Shown: piece after piece, positions 37,641 through 46,238 of the stretch
Position numbering within the stretch: the first letter of the stretch is position 1
Layout: every line of letters starts with the position of its first letter
NCBI RefSeq assembly: GCF_006381105.1
Contig: NZ_VDET01000015.1
Location: forward strand, 1 to 64,000
From: Flavicella sediminum
GTDB taxonomy: Bacteria > Bacteroidota > Bacteroidia > Flavobacteriales > Flavobacteriaceae
DNA length: 64,000 nt
Direction: 5' to 3'
Translations under genes and position numbers: made by a program
The notes under the pieces: generated by a model
Told to the model about the DNA's origin: nothing
What the model saw: only the letters and a program-made list of their open reading frames with translations
Database searches by the model: none

Positions 37641-37648
37641 TATATTTG
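37641..37648 (+). promoter_or_regulatory. Possible -7 box upstream of tilS
   Basis: TATATTTG matches TAnnTTTG just after the pabB stop, 49 bases before the tilS start. There is no good -33 box. Confidence 0.3.
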
Positions 37649-37697
37649 ACTACCCGATAAAACCTAGTTTTTATCGCTCTAACTCAAATTTCCCTAA

Positions 37698-39014
37698 GTG
37701 CTAAAATCTTTCGAAAAATACCTTCAAAAAAAATTACCTTTTTTAATAGATAGTCCAATACTAATAGCTGTATCAGGAGGAATTGACAGTGTTGTATTGA
37801 CACACCTTATGCAACAAATTAATACCGATTGCACGATTGCCCATTGCAATTTTAAATTACGCGATGAGCAAAGTAATTTGGATGAGGAGTTTGTAAAAAA
37901 ATTGGGAACACAAGTTAACTTTCCTGTTATTACAACAAGTTTTGACACGCAAAAATATGCCGAAAAAAACAATGTTTCTATTCAAATGGCAGCACGCGAA
38001 CTTCGATACGATTGGTTTGAAAAAATACGCAAAGAACACAATTTTAACTATGTACTAACCGCACATCACAAAGACGATGCTTTAGAAACTTTTCTTATTA
38101 ATTTTACCAGAGGAACCGGATTGGATGGCTTGACAGGAATTCCTGAAATAAACGGAAGTATTGTGCGTCCATTGCTTAGTTTTTCTAGAGAAGACGTACT
38201 ACAATACGCTAAACTAAACACAATTGAGTGGCGAGAAGATCAAAGCAACAGTTCTACAAAATACTTTAGAAATAAAATCCGTCACGAAATTGTTCCTATT
38301 CTAAAAGAATTAAATCCCAACTTATTAAAATCGTTTGATAAGACCACTCAAAACCTAAGTGAAAGCAAGCTACTTATTGACGACAGAATTCGCAGTCTGA
38401 AAAAACATGTTTCTTACTTAGATGAAAAAGGAAATTATAAAATTTCAACAAAAAAAATTCTAGAACTTAAAAACCCAAAAGCGCATTTGTATGAACTTTT
38501 AAAACCTTACGGATTTACTGCTTGGAAAGACATTGTTGATTTGTTAAAAGCACAAGCAGGAAAACAATTATTTTCTAAAACACACCGCTTGATAAAAGAT
38601 CGTGATGAACTGATTTTAACTCATTTTGGAGGAGAATCAGAAGTGGGTTGCCTTATTTACAAAAACACAAGCAGCATTGAAAAACCAATTCACTTAAGCA
38701 TTTCGGAAGAAGTAACTTTTACAAACAGCACAAAGGAAACGGCCTTTATCGATAAGAGTTTGTTAAAATTTCCTTTGACTGTAAGAAAGTGGCAAAAAGG
38801 AGACTATTTTTACCCAATTGGAATGCAAGGCAAAAAAAAATTAAGCAAGTATTTTAAAGACGAGAAATTGTCGATACTTGACAAAGAAAATACTTGGTTG
38901 CTTTGCAATGCCGATGAAATTGTTTGGGTTATTGGCAAAAGATTGGACAATAGATACAAAACAACAAACAAAACAAAACAGCTATTAAAAATAGTATACA
39001 AGCCTTTAAAATGA
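37698..39014 (+). CDS. tilS: tRNA(Ile)-lysidine synthase
   Basis: A 438-residue N-type ATP pyrophosphatase that changes C34 of tRNA-Ile(CAU) to lysidine. The start codon is GTG. The PP-loop is SGGIDSVV (about residues 26-33). Further motifs are AHCNFKLR, TAHHKDDALETFLINFTRGTGLDGLTGIP and YFRNKIRHEIVPIL. A C-terminal substrate-binding domain follows (FPLTVRKWQKGDYFYPIGMQGKKKLSKYFKD). It overlaps dsbD by 4 bases (ATGA), so the two are translationally coupled. Confidence 0.96.
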   Translation: MLKSFEKYLQKKLPFLIDSPILIAVSGGIDSVVLTHLMQQINTDCTIAHCNFKLRDEQSNLDEEFVKKLGTQVNFPVITTSFDTQKYAEKNNVSIQMAARELRYDWFEKIRKEHNFNYVLTAHHKDDALETFLINFTRGTGLDGLTGIPEINGSIVRPLLSFSREDVLQYAKLNTIEWREDQSNSSTKYFRNKIRHEIVPILKELNPNLLKSFDKTTQNLSESKLLIDDRIRSLKKHVSYLDEKGNYKISTKKILELKNPKAHLYELLKPYGFTAWKDIVDLLKAQAGKQLFSKTHRLIKDRDELILTHFGGESEVGCLIYKNTSSIEKPIHLSISEEVTFTNSTKETAFIDKSLLKFPLTVRKWQKGDYFYPIGMQGKKKLSKYFKDEKLSILDKENTWLLCNADEIVWVIGKRLDNRYKTTNKTKQLLKIVYKPLK

Positions 39015-40966
39015 AAAAAACATTCCCTATACTTTCTCTTTTATTCCTAACATTTTCCTCCATAAACGCACAAGAAAGTAACGCTAGTTGGTCTGCAAAA
39101 CTAGAAAAATTAACAGATAATGAATATGCTATTGTTATTACAGCAGACTTAAAAGAAGGTTGGCATTTATACTCTCAATTTCTACCAGAAGGCGGTCCGT
39201 TGCCTACAGAATTTTCATTTGACAATTCTAAAAAAGACTTTGAGCTGATTGGAAAAACAACAGAAGGAGAAACACATTCATCTTACGAAGAAATATTTGA
39301 AATGGAAACGGCCTATTTTGAAGGCCAAGCCGTATTTACACAAAAAATAAAAAGTCTGACAAATGCTTTGCAATTTGTGACGATTACAGCCACTTATCAA
39401 ACCTGTAATGATGAAGCCTGTACATTTGAGCCCGGAGAAGAAATTACAGCTACTTTGGCAAATGTAAAATTGGAAGCAAAAGCCACTAAAATTTCTAAAG
39501 AAAGTAATCGTCTTTCAGAAGAATTAAATTTAAATTTAAAAAACAGAGCTGAGTTTTTAGAAAATGAAGGCGAAAGTAATAATGAAGAAAAAGGACTAGG
39601 AACTACATTTTTACTAGGTTTTTTCGGAGGACTTATTGCTTTATTAACGCCTTGTGTTTTTCCAATGATTCCTTTAACGGTTTCTTTTTTTACTAAGAAA
39701 ACAAAGAAAAAAGGTGTTTCAAACGCCATCCTATATGGTGTTTTTATTACCGCTATATATTTATTATTAAGCTTACCTTTTCATTTATTTGACTCCTTAG
39801 ATCCTGAAATTTTAAACAATATTTCCACCAATGTTTGGTTGAATGTAGGTTTCTTTGTTATTTTCATTGTATTTGCATTTTCTTTTTTCGGTTATTTTGA
39901 AATTACTTTGCCACATTCTTGGTCCAATAAAATGGATTCTGCTTCGGATATAGGAGGTGTGATTGGAACTTTTTTTATGGCATTAACTTTAGCCATTGTT
40001 TCATTTTCTTGTACAGGCCCTATTTTAGGATCTTTACTTGTTGGCGCATTGTCTTCTGATGGTGGGGCCATGCAATTAACTTTTGGAATGGTCGGCTTTG
40101 GTGCTGCTTTGGCATTGCCATTTACCCTGTTCGCACTTTTCCCTAATTGGTTGAATAACTTACCTAAGTCGGGAGGTTGGTTAAATACAGTAAAAGTAGT
40201 TTTAGGATTCCTTGAAATTGCCTTGGCACTGAAATTCCTTTCTAACGCCGATATGGTAGAACATTGGGGACTTTTAAAACGAGAAGTATTTATAGGAATT
40301 TGGATTCTTGTATTTGCTGGATTGGCTTTCTATCTATTCGGAAAAATTAAATTTCCACATGACGCTCCTCTAAAAAAACTTGGTATTGGAAGAATTGTTA
40401 CCGGTAGTGCTGCTGCAATTTTTTCTATTTACTTAATTTCTGGCTTGTTATTAAATACTTCTTTAAATGCGCTAAGCGGTTTTGCACCTCCTAAATTTTA
40501 TAGCATTCACGAAACAAAAACCGATTGTCCCTTAGATTTGAATTGTTTTAAAGATTTTAATGAAGGCTTAGCATATGCAAAAGAACAAAACAAACCAATC
40601 CTACTAGATTTTACAGGCTGGGCTTGTGTCAACTGTAGAAAAATGGAAGAAAATGTTTGGAGTACTCCTGAAGTTTACGAAGAGTTAGAAAAATTTGTAC
40701 TAATCTCCTTATATATTGATGACCGAAAAGAATTGCCTAAGGACTTACAATTTGATTACCAAAAGTCCAATGGAAAAGTAAAAAGAATTGCTACCGTAGG
40801 TTCTAAATGGGCCACCTTACAAGCTATTAATTTTGCTACGGCATCTCAGCCTTATTATGTGCAATTAGCACCGGATATGACTTTATTAAATCATCCAGAA
40901 AAATATACCGACAAGGCCACTTATTTACAATGGCTTCAAGAAGGATTAAAAAGATTTAAAAAATAA
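39011..40966 (+). CDS. dsbD: Thiol:disulfide interchange protein DsbD
   Basis: A 651-residue inner-membrane protein that carries reductant from thioredoxin to the periplasm. It has a signal sequence and an N-terminal beta domain with the redox pair in YQTCNDEACTFEPG. About eight membrane helices follow (about 195-500), with Cys in LTPCVFPMIPL and SCTGPILGSLL. A C-terminal thioredoxin domain carries WACVNC. All six functional Cys are present. It starts inside the end of tilS. Confidence 0.95.
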   Translation: MKKTFPILSLLFLTFSSINAQESNASWSAKLEKLTDNEYAIVITADLKEGWHLYSQFLPEGGPLPTEFSFDNSKKDFELIGKTTEGETHSSYEEIFEMETAYFEGQAVFTQKIKSLTNALQFVTITATYQTCNDEACTFEPGEEITATLANVKLEAKATKISKESNRLSEELNLNLKNRAEFLENEGESNNEEKGLGTTFLLGFFGGLIALLTPCVFPMIPLTVSFFTKKTKKKGVSNAILYGVFITAIYLLLSLPFHLFDSLDPEILNNISTNVWLNVGFFVIFIVFAFSFFGYFEITLPHSWSNKMDSASDIGGVIGTFFMALTLAIVSFSCTGPILGSLLVGALSSDGGAMQLTFGMVGFGAALALPFTLFALFPNWLNNLPKSGGWLNTVKVVLGFLEIALALKFLSNADMVEHWGLLKREVFIGIWILVFAGLAFYLFGKIKFPHDAPLKKLGIGRIVTGSAAAIFSIYLISGLLLNTSLNALSGFAPPKFYSIHETKTDCPLDLNCFKDFNEGLAYAKEQNKPILLDFTGWACVNCRKMEENVWSTPEVYEELEKFVLISLYIDDRKELPKDLQFDYQKSNGKVKRIATVGSKWATLQAINFATASQPYYVQLAPDMTLLNHPEKYTDKATYLQWLQEGLKRFKK

Positions 40967-40970
40967 AAAA

Positions 40971-41001
40971 AGCCTCGAAATTAAATTTCGAGGCTTTTTT
41001 G
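40971..41001. terminator. Terminator between dsbD and remB
   Basis: A perfect 11-bp stem (40971-40981 with 40985-40995), a 3-base loop and T-runs and A-runs on both sides. It can serve both converging genes. Confidence 0.9.
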
Positions 41002-41037
41002 TTTTTATGCTTTCTTAAACAATTTAGAATTTACTTC

Positions 41038-43119
41038 TTAAAAATCAAGATACCAATTAAATAAATCAACCTTTAATCCAACAGTAAACCAAGTAGTATT
41101 GCTTGCTAAAAAAGTTGCTGTTGGTGTTTCAGGACTAAAATCTCGAAACATAAACCCAGTAAATATTTTTAAATCTGTTCTTGGATTGATCAGATACGAA
41201 ACCTGTAAATCACTATTTAAAATGGTCGCTTTTTGACCTTGCCCTACTTCGTTGTCATAATCTTGAAGTCGGCTAGTATAAGGTTTGTAAATATCACCAC
41301 CATAACTTACATCCGTATCAAATGGATCTGGATCAAAGCCCTTTTGCCCCAAAACAACTTTTAAATTAGCAGCCCATCTTTCTTTTTTATAACGAGCTAT
41401 AAAAACGGCTTCCCAAAAGTTAGCCCCCCATGAATGCGCTAAAGATTCACCATAATGTCCATAGTTGTAAATAGGTGTTTTATGTGAAAATGTATACGGC
41501 CGTACCTTATTGTATTCTGCTTGAATATATAAATCCTCTACTGAAAAAGCATCAAAATATTTCAATCCAATTTGCGATCCATACTTATTTGCCCAATAAC
41601 CATTCTGCGCTTTTAACTCTGAAAGAGTAAATTCATCTAAAACAAATTGACCATACATAGAAAATTTCTTAGAAAACTTATAGCTCGCGTTGATCCCTAA
41701 AATTGCACTTCCTGCATCTTCTCCTCTAGCAAATTCAAGTGATTTGTAAAAAATGATTGGATTGACAAAATCCATATCCAAGCTTCCAGTTCTGGAATTG
41801 TCTGTAATAACGGCTTCAAAAACACCTATGTTTAATTTTTTTGTCACATTCATACTTAAATGATGCATAGACACATATTTTCTAGGATGTGCTTTCCCGA
41901 TTCTTACATCGCTTCTGATATCCGTCAACCAAGTCCAAAGGTTGGTGTATTTAATTTTCCAAAAAGTCGTAGACAACTTAACATATGGATAAGGAGATGT
42001 CACATCCGATAGCAGTAAAGAACGGTAACCATCACCTATAAAGTTTTTTCCTTGGCCCATTTGAAAATTAAAAAACTTATTGGGTGTGTAAGAAATATAA
42101 CCTTCGGAAACAGGATAATCATAAGAATTCTCTTTAAACCATTTTGCCTTCCCTCTACCAAAAATCAATCCTGCGGCTGCAAATGTTTTTTGGTCTTCAA
42201 TGGCAATGGCGTCATTTACATATTGTGCAAACCGTCCTTGCGATTCAAATATTGTCGCAGAAAATGAAAATTTACTCCCTAACTCTCCTTGTATTTGAAG
42301 GATTCTAGAGTTGTTGAAGGTATAATCCAAATCTGAATTATCTTTCCCCATTTCTACATCTAACAGCATATTGGTACTAAACCAGTAATTATCTCCTTTA
42401 ACCAAGGACAGATGTTCGTTCCAAAATTTTCTTCCCAACCAAGAACTTTTTTTCTTTAAAAACTGGCTCTTTTGAGCATCCAAATCTACATGTTCAGAAA
42501 CATTCTTATAAATAAACGGTTTTACCGAAGTATGCGTGTTTTCAGCATTCCTATACTCATTTTCCAAATAAGCATATCGAGCATGATGAAAAGGAATATT
42601 TAAATTGCTATGATTCGATAAAAATTTTTCTTTTTTGAAATCTCTTTGAACTACACGCGATAAATTTTGTTTTTTCTTGAATGTTGATTTTTTACTTATT
42701 TCAGAAAACATAGAATTCCCATAAGCCAATTTTGGATTTGGAAAATGTAGAGGCAAAGCAAAACTCATTTCAACTGCATGTCCATTAAACTGTGCCGGAA
42801 CAACTTTTGGTAAACTTTTAAAAACCCGTTCAACTTCAGTTTCAATTTCAGTGTACGGACTGTTTACATGTACAACCTCAAACTGCCCACTTCTATTCAC
42901 ATAAAAAAGCACATTCACCGTTCCTTTAAACTTCTCAGAAACAACTTTAGAAGGTACACGAAATACTTCCAATACAGCATTTTTAACATTCGTATTAAAG
43001 CAATTCTCTAATTCATCAATAGAATTATTTTCACAACCCGGAAATACAGGAAACCTTTGTGTTTGTGCATAGCTTTCAAAAAAACATAACAAAAAAGCGA
43101 CTACTATTATTTTCTTCAT
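41038..43119 (-). CDS. remB: Gliding motility protein RemB-like, TonB-C-type domain plus outer-membrane barrel
   Basis: A 693-residue protein from the Met of MKKIIVVAFLLCFFESYAQ (signal peptide). Residues about 23-125 are a TonB-C-like domain of the same form as the two TonB genes upstream (RFPVFPGCENNSIDELENCF ... VNVLFYVNRSGQFEVVHV). The larger C-terminal part is beta-rich and looks like an outer-membrane barrel of the capsule-assembly/Wzi type (for example GYRSLLLSDVTSPYPYVKLSTTFWKIKYTNLWTWL). It resembles RemB of F. johnsoniae, a gliding protein. The assignment rests on family memory and the neighbours (sprA, gcvH, TonB). It lies 13 bases past the acyltransferase gene. Confidence 0.78.
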   Translation of the reverse strand: MKKIIVVAFLLCFFESYAQTQRFPVFPGCENNSIDELENCFNTNVKNAVLEVFRVPSKVVSEKFKGTVNVLFYVNRSGQFEVVHVNSPYTEIETEVERVFKSLPKVVPAQFNGHAVEMSFALPLHFPNPKLAYGNSMFSEISKKSTFKKKQNLSRVVQRDFKKEKFLSNHSNLNIPFHHARYAYLENEYRNAENTHTSVKPFIYKNVSEHVDLDAQKSQFLKKKSSWLGRKFWNEHLSLVKGDNYWFSTNMLLDVEMGKDNSDLDYTFNNSRILQIQGELGSKFSFSATIFESQGRFAQYVNDAIAIEDQKTFAAAGLIFGRGKAKWFKENSYDYPVSEGYISYTPNKFFNFQMGQGKNFIGDGYRSLLLSDVTSPYPYVKLSTTFWKIKYTNLWTWLTDIRSDVRIGKAHPRKYVSMHHLSMNVTKKLNIGVFEAVITDNSRTGSLDMDFVNPIIFYKSLEFARGEDAGSAILGINASYKFSKKFSMYGQFVLDEFTLSELKAQNGYWANKYGSQIGLKYFDAFSVEDLYIQAEYNKVRPYTFSHKTPIYNYGHYGESLAHSWGANFWEAVFIARYKKERWAANLKVVLGQKGFDPDPFDTDVSYGGDIYKPYTSRLQDYDNEVGQGQKATILNSDLQVSYLINPRTDLKIFTGFMFRDFSPETPTATFLASNTTWFTVGLKVDLFNWYLDF

Positions 43120-43132
43120 ACCAAACAAGTTC

Positions 43133-43714
43133 TTATTGTTTTGTTACCACATTATTATTGATCACATATACATCTTTTGTTTCTGGACAAACGGCACGGT
43201 TAAATTCGTCAAAATGCAAACGATGACCATATTCACTTACCCAACCTATTTGTTTGGAAGGATTTCCGACCACCAAAGCATAAGGCTTCACAGGCTTAGT
43301 CACCACTGCTCCTGCACCTATCAAAGCGTATGCACCTATTTCGTTACCACAAATAATGGTCGCATTGGCACCAATACTAGCCCCTTTACGAACATTTGTT
43401 TCTACATAAGAATCTCGTCGGATCACCGCACTTCTTGGGTTGATAATATTTGTAAAAACCATAGAAGGCCCTAAAAAAACATCATCTTCGCAAATAACCC
43501 CTGTATAGATAGATACATTATTTTGAACTTTTACATTGTTTCCTAAAACTACTTTTGGTGAAACAACAACATTTTGACCAATATTACATGAATTGCCTAT
43601 CACAGCGTTGGACATCACATGACTGAAATGCCAAATTTTTGACCCATCTCCTATCACACAATCGGCATCTATAATAGCTGTATCGTGCGAAAAATAAGAG
43701 TTTTTGTTTTCCAT
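43133..43714 (-). CDS. Hexapeptide-repeat acyltransferase (WbpD/WlbB-like)
   Basis: A 193-residue left-handed beta-helix protein, with repeating hexapeptides through the chain (IGDGSKIWHFSHVMSNAVIG, VLGNNVKVQNNVSIYTGV). The segment TNIINPRSAVIRRDSYVETNVRKGASIGANATIICGNEIG and the closing LVVGNPSKQIGWVSEYGHRL match N-acetyltransferases acting on UDP-sugars in O-antigen or capsule synthesis (WbpD/WlbB type). It is close to remB but its partners are not in the window, so the exact sugar is unknown. Confidence 0.85.
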   Translation of the reverse strand: MENKNSYFSHDTAIIDADCVIGDGSKIWHFSHVMSNAVIGNSCNIGQNVVVSPKVVLGNNVKVQNNVSIYTGVICEDDVFLGPSMVFTNIINPRSAVIRRDSYVETNVRKGASIGANATIICGNEIGAYALIGAGAVVTKPVKPYALVVGNPSKQIGWVSEYGHRLHFDEFNRAVCPETKDVYVINNNVVTKQ

Positions 43715-43767
43715 ATTTCCCTATGAATTTAAATATCCGTGTATAGCGAAAATACAAATTAGATACT

Positions 43768-43798
43768 AAAAAACCCCATCTTTAGAAAAGATGGGGTT
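43768..43798 (-). terminator. Terminator of the first TonB gene
   Basis: A perfect 12-bp stem (43772-43783 with 43787-43798) and a 3-base loop. A run of A on the plus strand gives the U tract for the minus strand. It lies 5 bases past the TonB stop. Confidence 0.85.
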
Positions 43799-43802
43799 AA
43801 TT

Positions 43803-44567
43803 TTATTGGACTTCAAAACTGATGGGAACGGAAAACCTTACACCAACGTCTCTATTACCTTGCCTACCCGGAGTCATTTTTGGCAACAACTTTAAAATTC
43901 GTTCTGCTTCCTCTTTTAATTTTGGGTGAGGTGCCCTAGAAATAACATCTACAACATCTCCTTTTTTATCTACTAAAAAAGTAACATAAATATTTTTCTT
44001 TCCGCTATCCAATCCTAATTCAGAAGCTAAACCTACATCAAACTTCCGATTGATATGTTTGTACATCTTTTTAGAAAAGCAATCTCGTAATTCTTTTTGG
44101 CTCCCTTCGCAACCAGGGTAAACGGGAGCATTTTCTACCAAAACAAAGGCTACATCTTCTACAATTTCAACGGGTAAATCTATTTCATTAATTATAGGAT
44201 GGTCTGTTACAGGTAAATCTTCAACAGGATCTTTATCTATAATTAGGTCTACTACATCTTCATCTGTAATCACTATCTCATCAATTAGTTCTACAACTTT
44301 CTGCGCTTTTTCTGTTTTGATGATTTTCTCTTTCAAAACTTCTTTTTCAAAGACCTGAGAACTATAATAATTGTCCGAATCCGTTAAACTTACACTATCA
44401 GCCAATGCCAACACCTCTTTTTTTGTTTCTAGTTCTAGAAAAAAATAAACGACAAACAATGCACATACCAAACCTAAAATAGTGAGCATTTTTGAACTAC
44501 TTTCTAAGTTCTCATTAAATTTCTTTTTAAACACCTCATTCTCATACTTTTTGTTTTTCATAATCAA
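43803..44567 (-). CDS. Energy transducer TonB, C-terminal domain type
   Basis: A 254-residue protein with one N-terminal helix (about residues 27-46, LTILGLVCALFVVYFFLEL). A linker rich in Asp, Glu, Val and Ile follows, then a TonB-C domain (about 140-254) with APVYPGCEGSQKELRDCFSKKM and FLVDKKGDVVDVISRAPHPKLKEEAERILKLLPKM. TonB passes inner-membrane force to outer-membrane receptors. This one lacks the Pro-rich spacer of its neighbour. No ExbB/ExbD is nearby. It is probably a tandem duplicate of the gene at 44699. Confidence 0.86.
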   Translation of the reverse strand: MIMKNKKYENEVFKKKFNENLESSSKMLTILGLVCALFVVYFFLELETKKEVLALADSVSLTDSDNYYSSQVFEKEVLKEKIIKTEKAQKVVELIDEIVITDEDVVDLIIDKDPVEDLPVTDHPIINEIDLPVEIVEDVAFVLVENAPVYPGCEGSQKELRDCFSKKMYKHINRKFDVGLASELGLDSGKKNIYVTFLVDKKGDVVDVISRAPHPKLKEEAERILKLLPKMTPGRQGNRDVGVRFSVPISFEVQ

Positions 44568-44642
44568 ATAATTTAAAAGTTATGAAGTTCAAATTACAAG
44601 AAGCATACCATTAAAACAGAAACATGGAATTTTTAGTAGAAC

Positions 44643-44671
44643 AAAAAAAAAGACCGTCCAATGGACAGTCT
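44643..44671 (-). terminator. Terminator of the second TonB gene
   Basis: An imperfect stem, AGAC-c-GTCC (44651-44659) with GGAC-a-GTCT (44663-44671). A run of eight A on the plus strand supplies the U tract on the minus strand. Confidence 0.75.
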
Positions 44672-44698
44672 TTTTTCTATTAATTTTTTCAAACTAAC

Positions 44699-45424
44699 CT
44701 ACTCAACTTGAAACGAGATAGGTAGTGAGTAACGTACCGCAACCGGACGCCCTCTTTGTTTTCCTGGAATCATTTTAGGAAGCATTTTTACAACTCTTTC
44801 AGCTTCTTTCTGTAATCTTGGATGTGGTGCTCTTGCACGGATCTCTGTAATACCTCCAGTTTTATCAATTTTAAACATTACGAAAATTCTTTTCTTACCG
44901 GCAGACAAACCTAAATCTGATGCCAAGTTAGCGTTAAACTTTCTGTTGATGAACTTACTAATCTCCTTCATAAAGCAGGCTTTCTTTTCATCTTTCGTTC
45001 CTTTTTCACAACCTGGAAATACCGGAATATCTTCAATAATCGCAAAAGGAACATCTTCAATTACTTCTTCTCCTTCTTCTGCTTCAACAATTTCTTCAAC
45101 CTCAACAGCTTCTTCTTCATCTGTTTCAGTAGTTTCAATTACTGTTTCTTCAACTTCTTTTTCATCTTCAACAACCTCAATAATTTCTGGTGCTGGTGGT
45201 GGTGGCGGTGGTGGTGGTTTTACAGGCTCAACACGCTGTGTAATTACCATTTCTTCTTCGTCCTCTACTGAAAGAGAAGCGACACCTAAATCGGCAACAA
45301 TTCTATCATACGTTTTGTGCTCGATACCTACATACACACAAAATAATGCCAATACTAAACCTAATTGTATAAAAAGTTTAGTGTAGTTTTCTAAATTGGA
45401 CTTTGGATTTTTCTTTACCTCCAT
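44699..45424 (-). CDS. Energy transducer TonB
   Basis: A 241-residue TonB. One N-terminal helix (LFIQLGLVLALFCVYVGIEH) precedes a short Pro-rich spacer (PVKPPPPPPPPAPE). A Glu/Val-rich linker follows, then the C-terminal domain (about 128-241) with DIPVFPGCEKGTKDEKKACF and KIDKTGGITEIRARAPHPRLQKEAERVVKMLPKMIPG. It shares its domain with the gene at 43803 and with the head of RemB. TonB would energise outer-membrane receptors via ExbBD encoded elsewhere. Confidence 0.9.
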   Translation of the reverse strand: MEVKKNPKSNLENYTKLFIQLGLVLALFCVYVGIEHKTYDRIVADLGVASLSVEDEEEMVITQRVEPVKPPPPPPPPAPEIIEVVEDEKEVEETVIETTETDEEEAVEVEEIVEAEEGEEVIEDVPFAIIEDIPVFPGCEKGTKDEKKACFMKEISKFINRKFNANLASDLGLSAGKKRIFVMFKIDKTGGITEIRARAPHPRLQKEAERVVKMLPKMIPGKQRGRPVAVRYSLPISFQVE

Positions 45425-45482
45425 ATTATTGAAAAATTAATGAGTTCGCTAATTTACTAATTTTAAAATGACATATGCAAGC

Positions 45483-45878
45483 CTAACCCCACAAAATATC
45501 AACCATTTTCACCTGAATTTTATCAAAAAGCAAATACGCCATCAAAACACCTAAAGAATTGGCCCCTAAATCGACAATATCACCGGCTCTATAGCTTGTC
45601 ATTGTTGCTTGCAATATTTCTAAAAAAGCGCCGTAAGCCACTAAACAAATGAAAATTTTCCATTTTGCCAACAGCTTATTTTTCTTATTTGCAACAAACC
45701 AACTTAAGCCTAATACAAAATAAGCAATAAAATGCTCCAACTTGTCTACATTAGAAATAGACAAAGTCTCTACACCTAGCTTAATTTTCGCCAAACTTAA
45801 GTAAGCAATCAGCACAGAAATTGCACTTGCAATTGTGATTAAATTACGCTCCAATAACTTTTTTATACGCTTCAGCAT
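45483..45878 (-). CDS. VanZ family membrane protein
   Basis: A 131-residue protein with about four membrane helices. VanZ-type features are [18 protein letters not shown] and [32 protein letters not shown]. Despite the name, relatives of this size are not tied to glycopeptide resistance. The start lies inside gcvH (35-base overlap with its 3' end), so translation is probably coupled to it. Confidence 0.85.
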   Translation of the reverse strand: MLKRIKKLLERNLITIASAISVLIAYLSLAKIKLGVETLSISNVDKLEHFIAYFVLGLSWFVANKKNKLLAKWKIFICLVAYGAFLEILQATMTSYRAGDIVDLGANSLGVLMAYLLFDKIQVKMVDILWG

Positions 45879-46224
45879 CTAATAAATTTTCAATATCGGC
45901 TATATCTGCTACTTTTACTTTAATCATCCAGCCTGCTCCATAAGGGTCCGAATTTACATGCTCCGGATCATCTTCCAATCCTTCATTAAATTCAATCACC
46001 TCACCTGTTACTGGCATAAACAAATCAGAAACTGTTTTTACAGCTTCTACAGAACCAAAAACTTCATCTGCTTCCACAGTTTCGTCTAAAGTATCTACAT
46101 CTACATACACAATATCACCCAATTCACTTTGTGCAAAATCGGTAATTCCAATCGTTGCTACATCTCCTTCTATTCTTACCCACTCATGGTCTTTTGTGTA
46201 TTTTAACTCTACTGGTATATTCAT
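45844..46224 (-). CDS. gcvH: Glycine cleavage system H protein
   Basis: A 126-residue lipoyl carrier. The lipoyl-lysine sits in [17 protein letters not shown]. The start is [21 protein letters not shown], and other family parts are [17 protein letters not shown] and [16 protein letters not shown]. It shuttles the aminomethyl group between the P, T and L proteins, whose genes are not in this window. The position directly downstream of sprA and overlapping vanZ is conserved in flavobacteria. Confidence 0.96.
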   Translation of the reverse strand: MNIPVELKYTKDHEWVRIEGDVATIGITDFAQSELGDIVYVDVDTLDETVEADEVFGSVEAVKTVSDLFMPVTGEVIEFNEGLEDDPEHVNSDPYGAGWMIKVKVADIADIENLLDAEAYKKVIGA

Positions 46225-46238
46225 CTTATTGTTATTAA

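Noticed and set aside
44946-45386. Plus-strand ORF of 146 residues, Ser- and Gly-rich
   Set aside because: Antisense of the Pro-rich and Glu-rich linker in TonB; Gly-run is the complement of the Pro codons.
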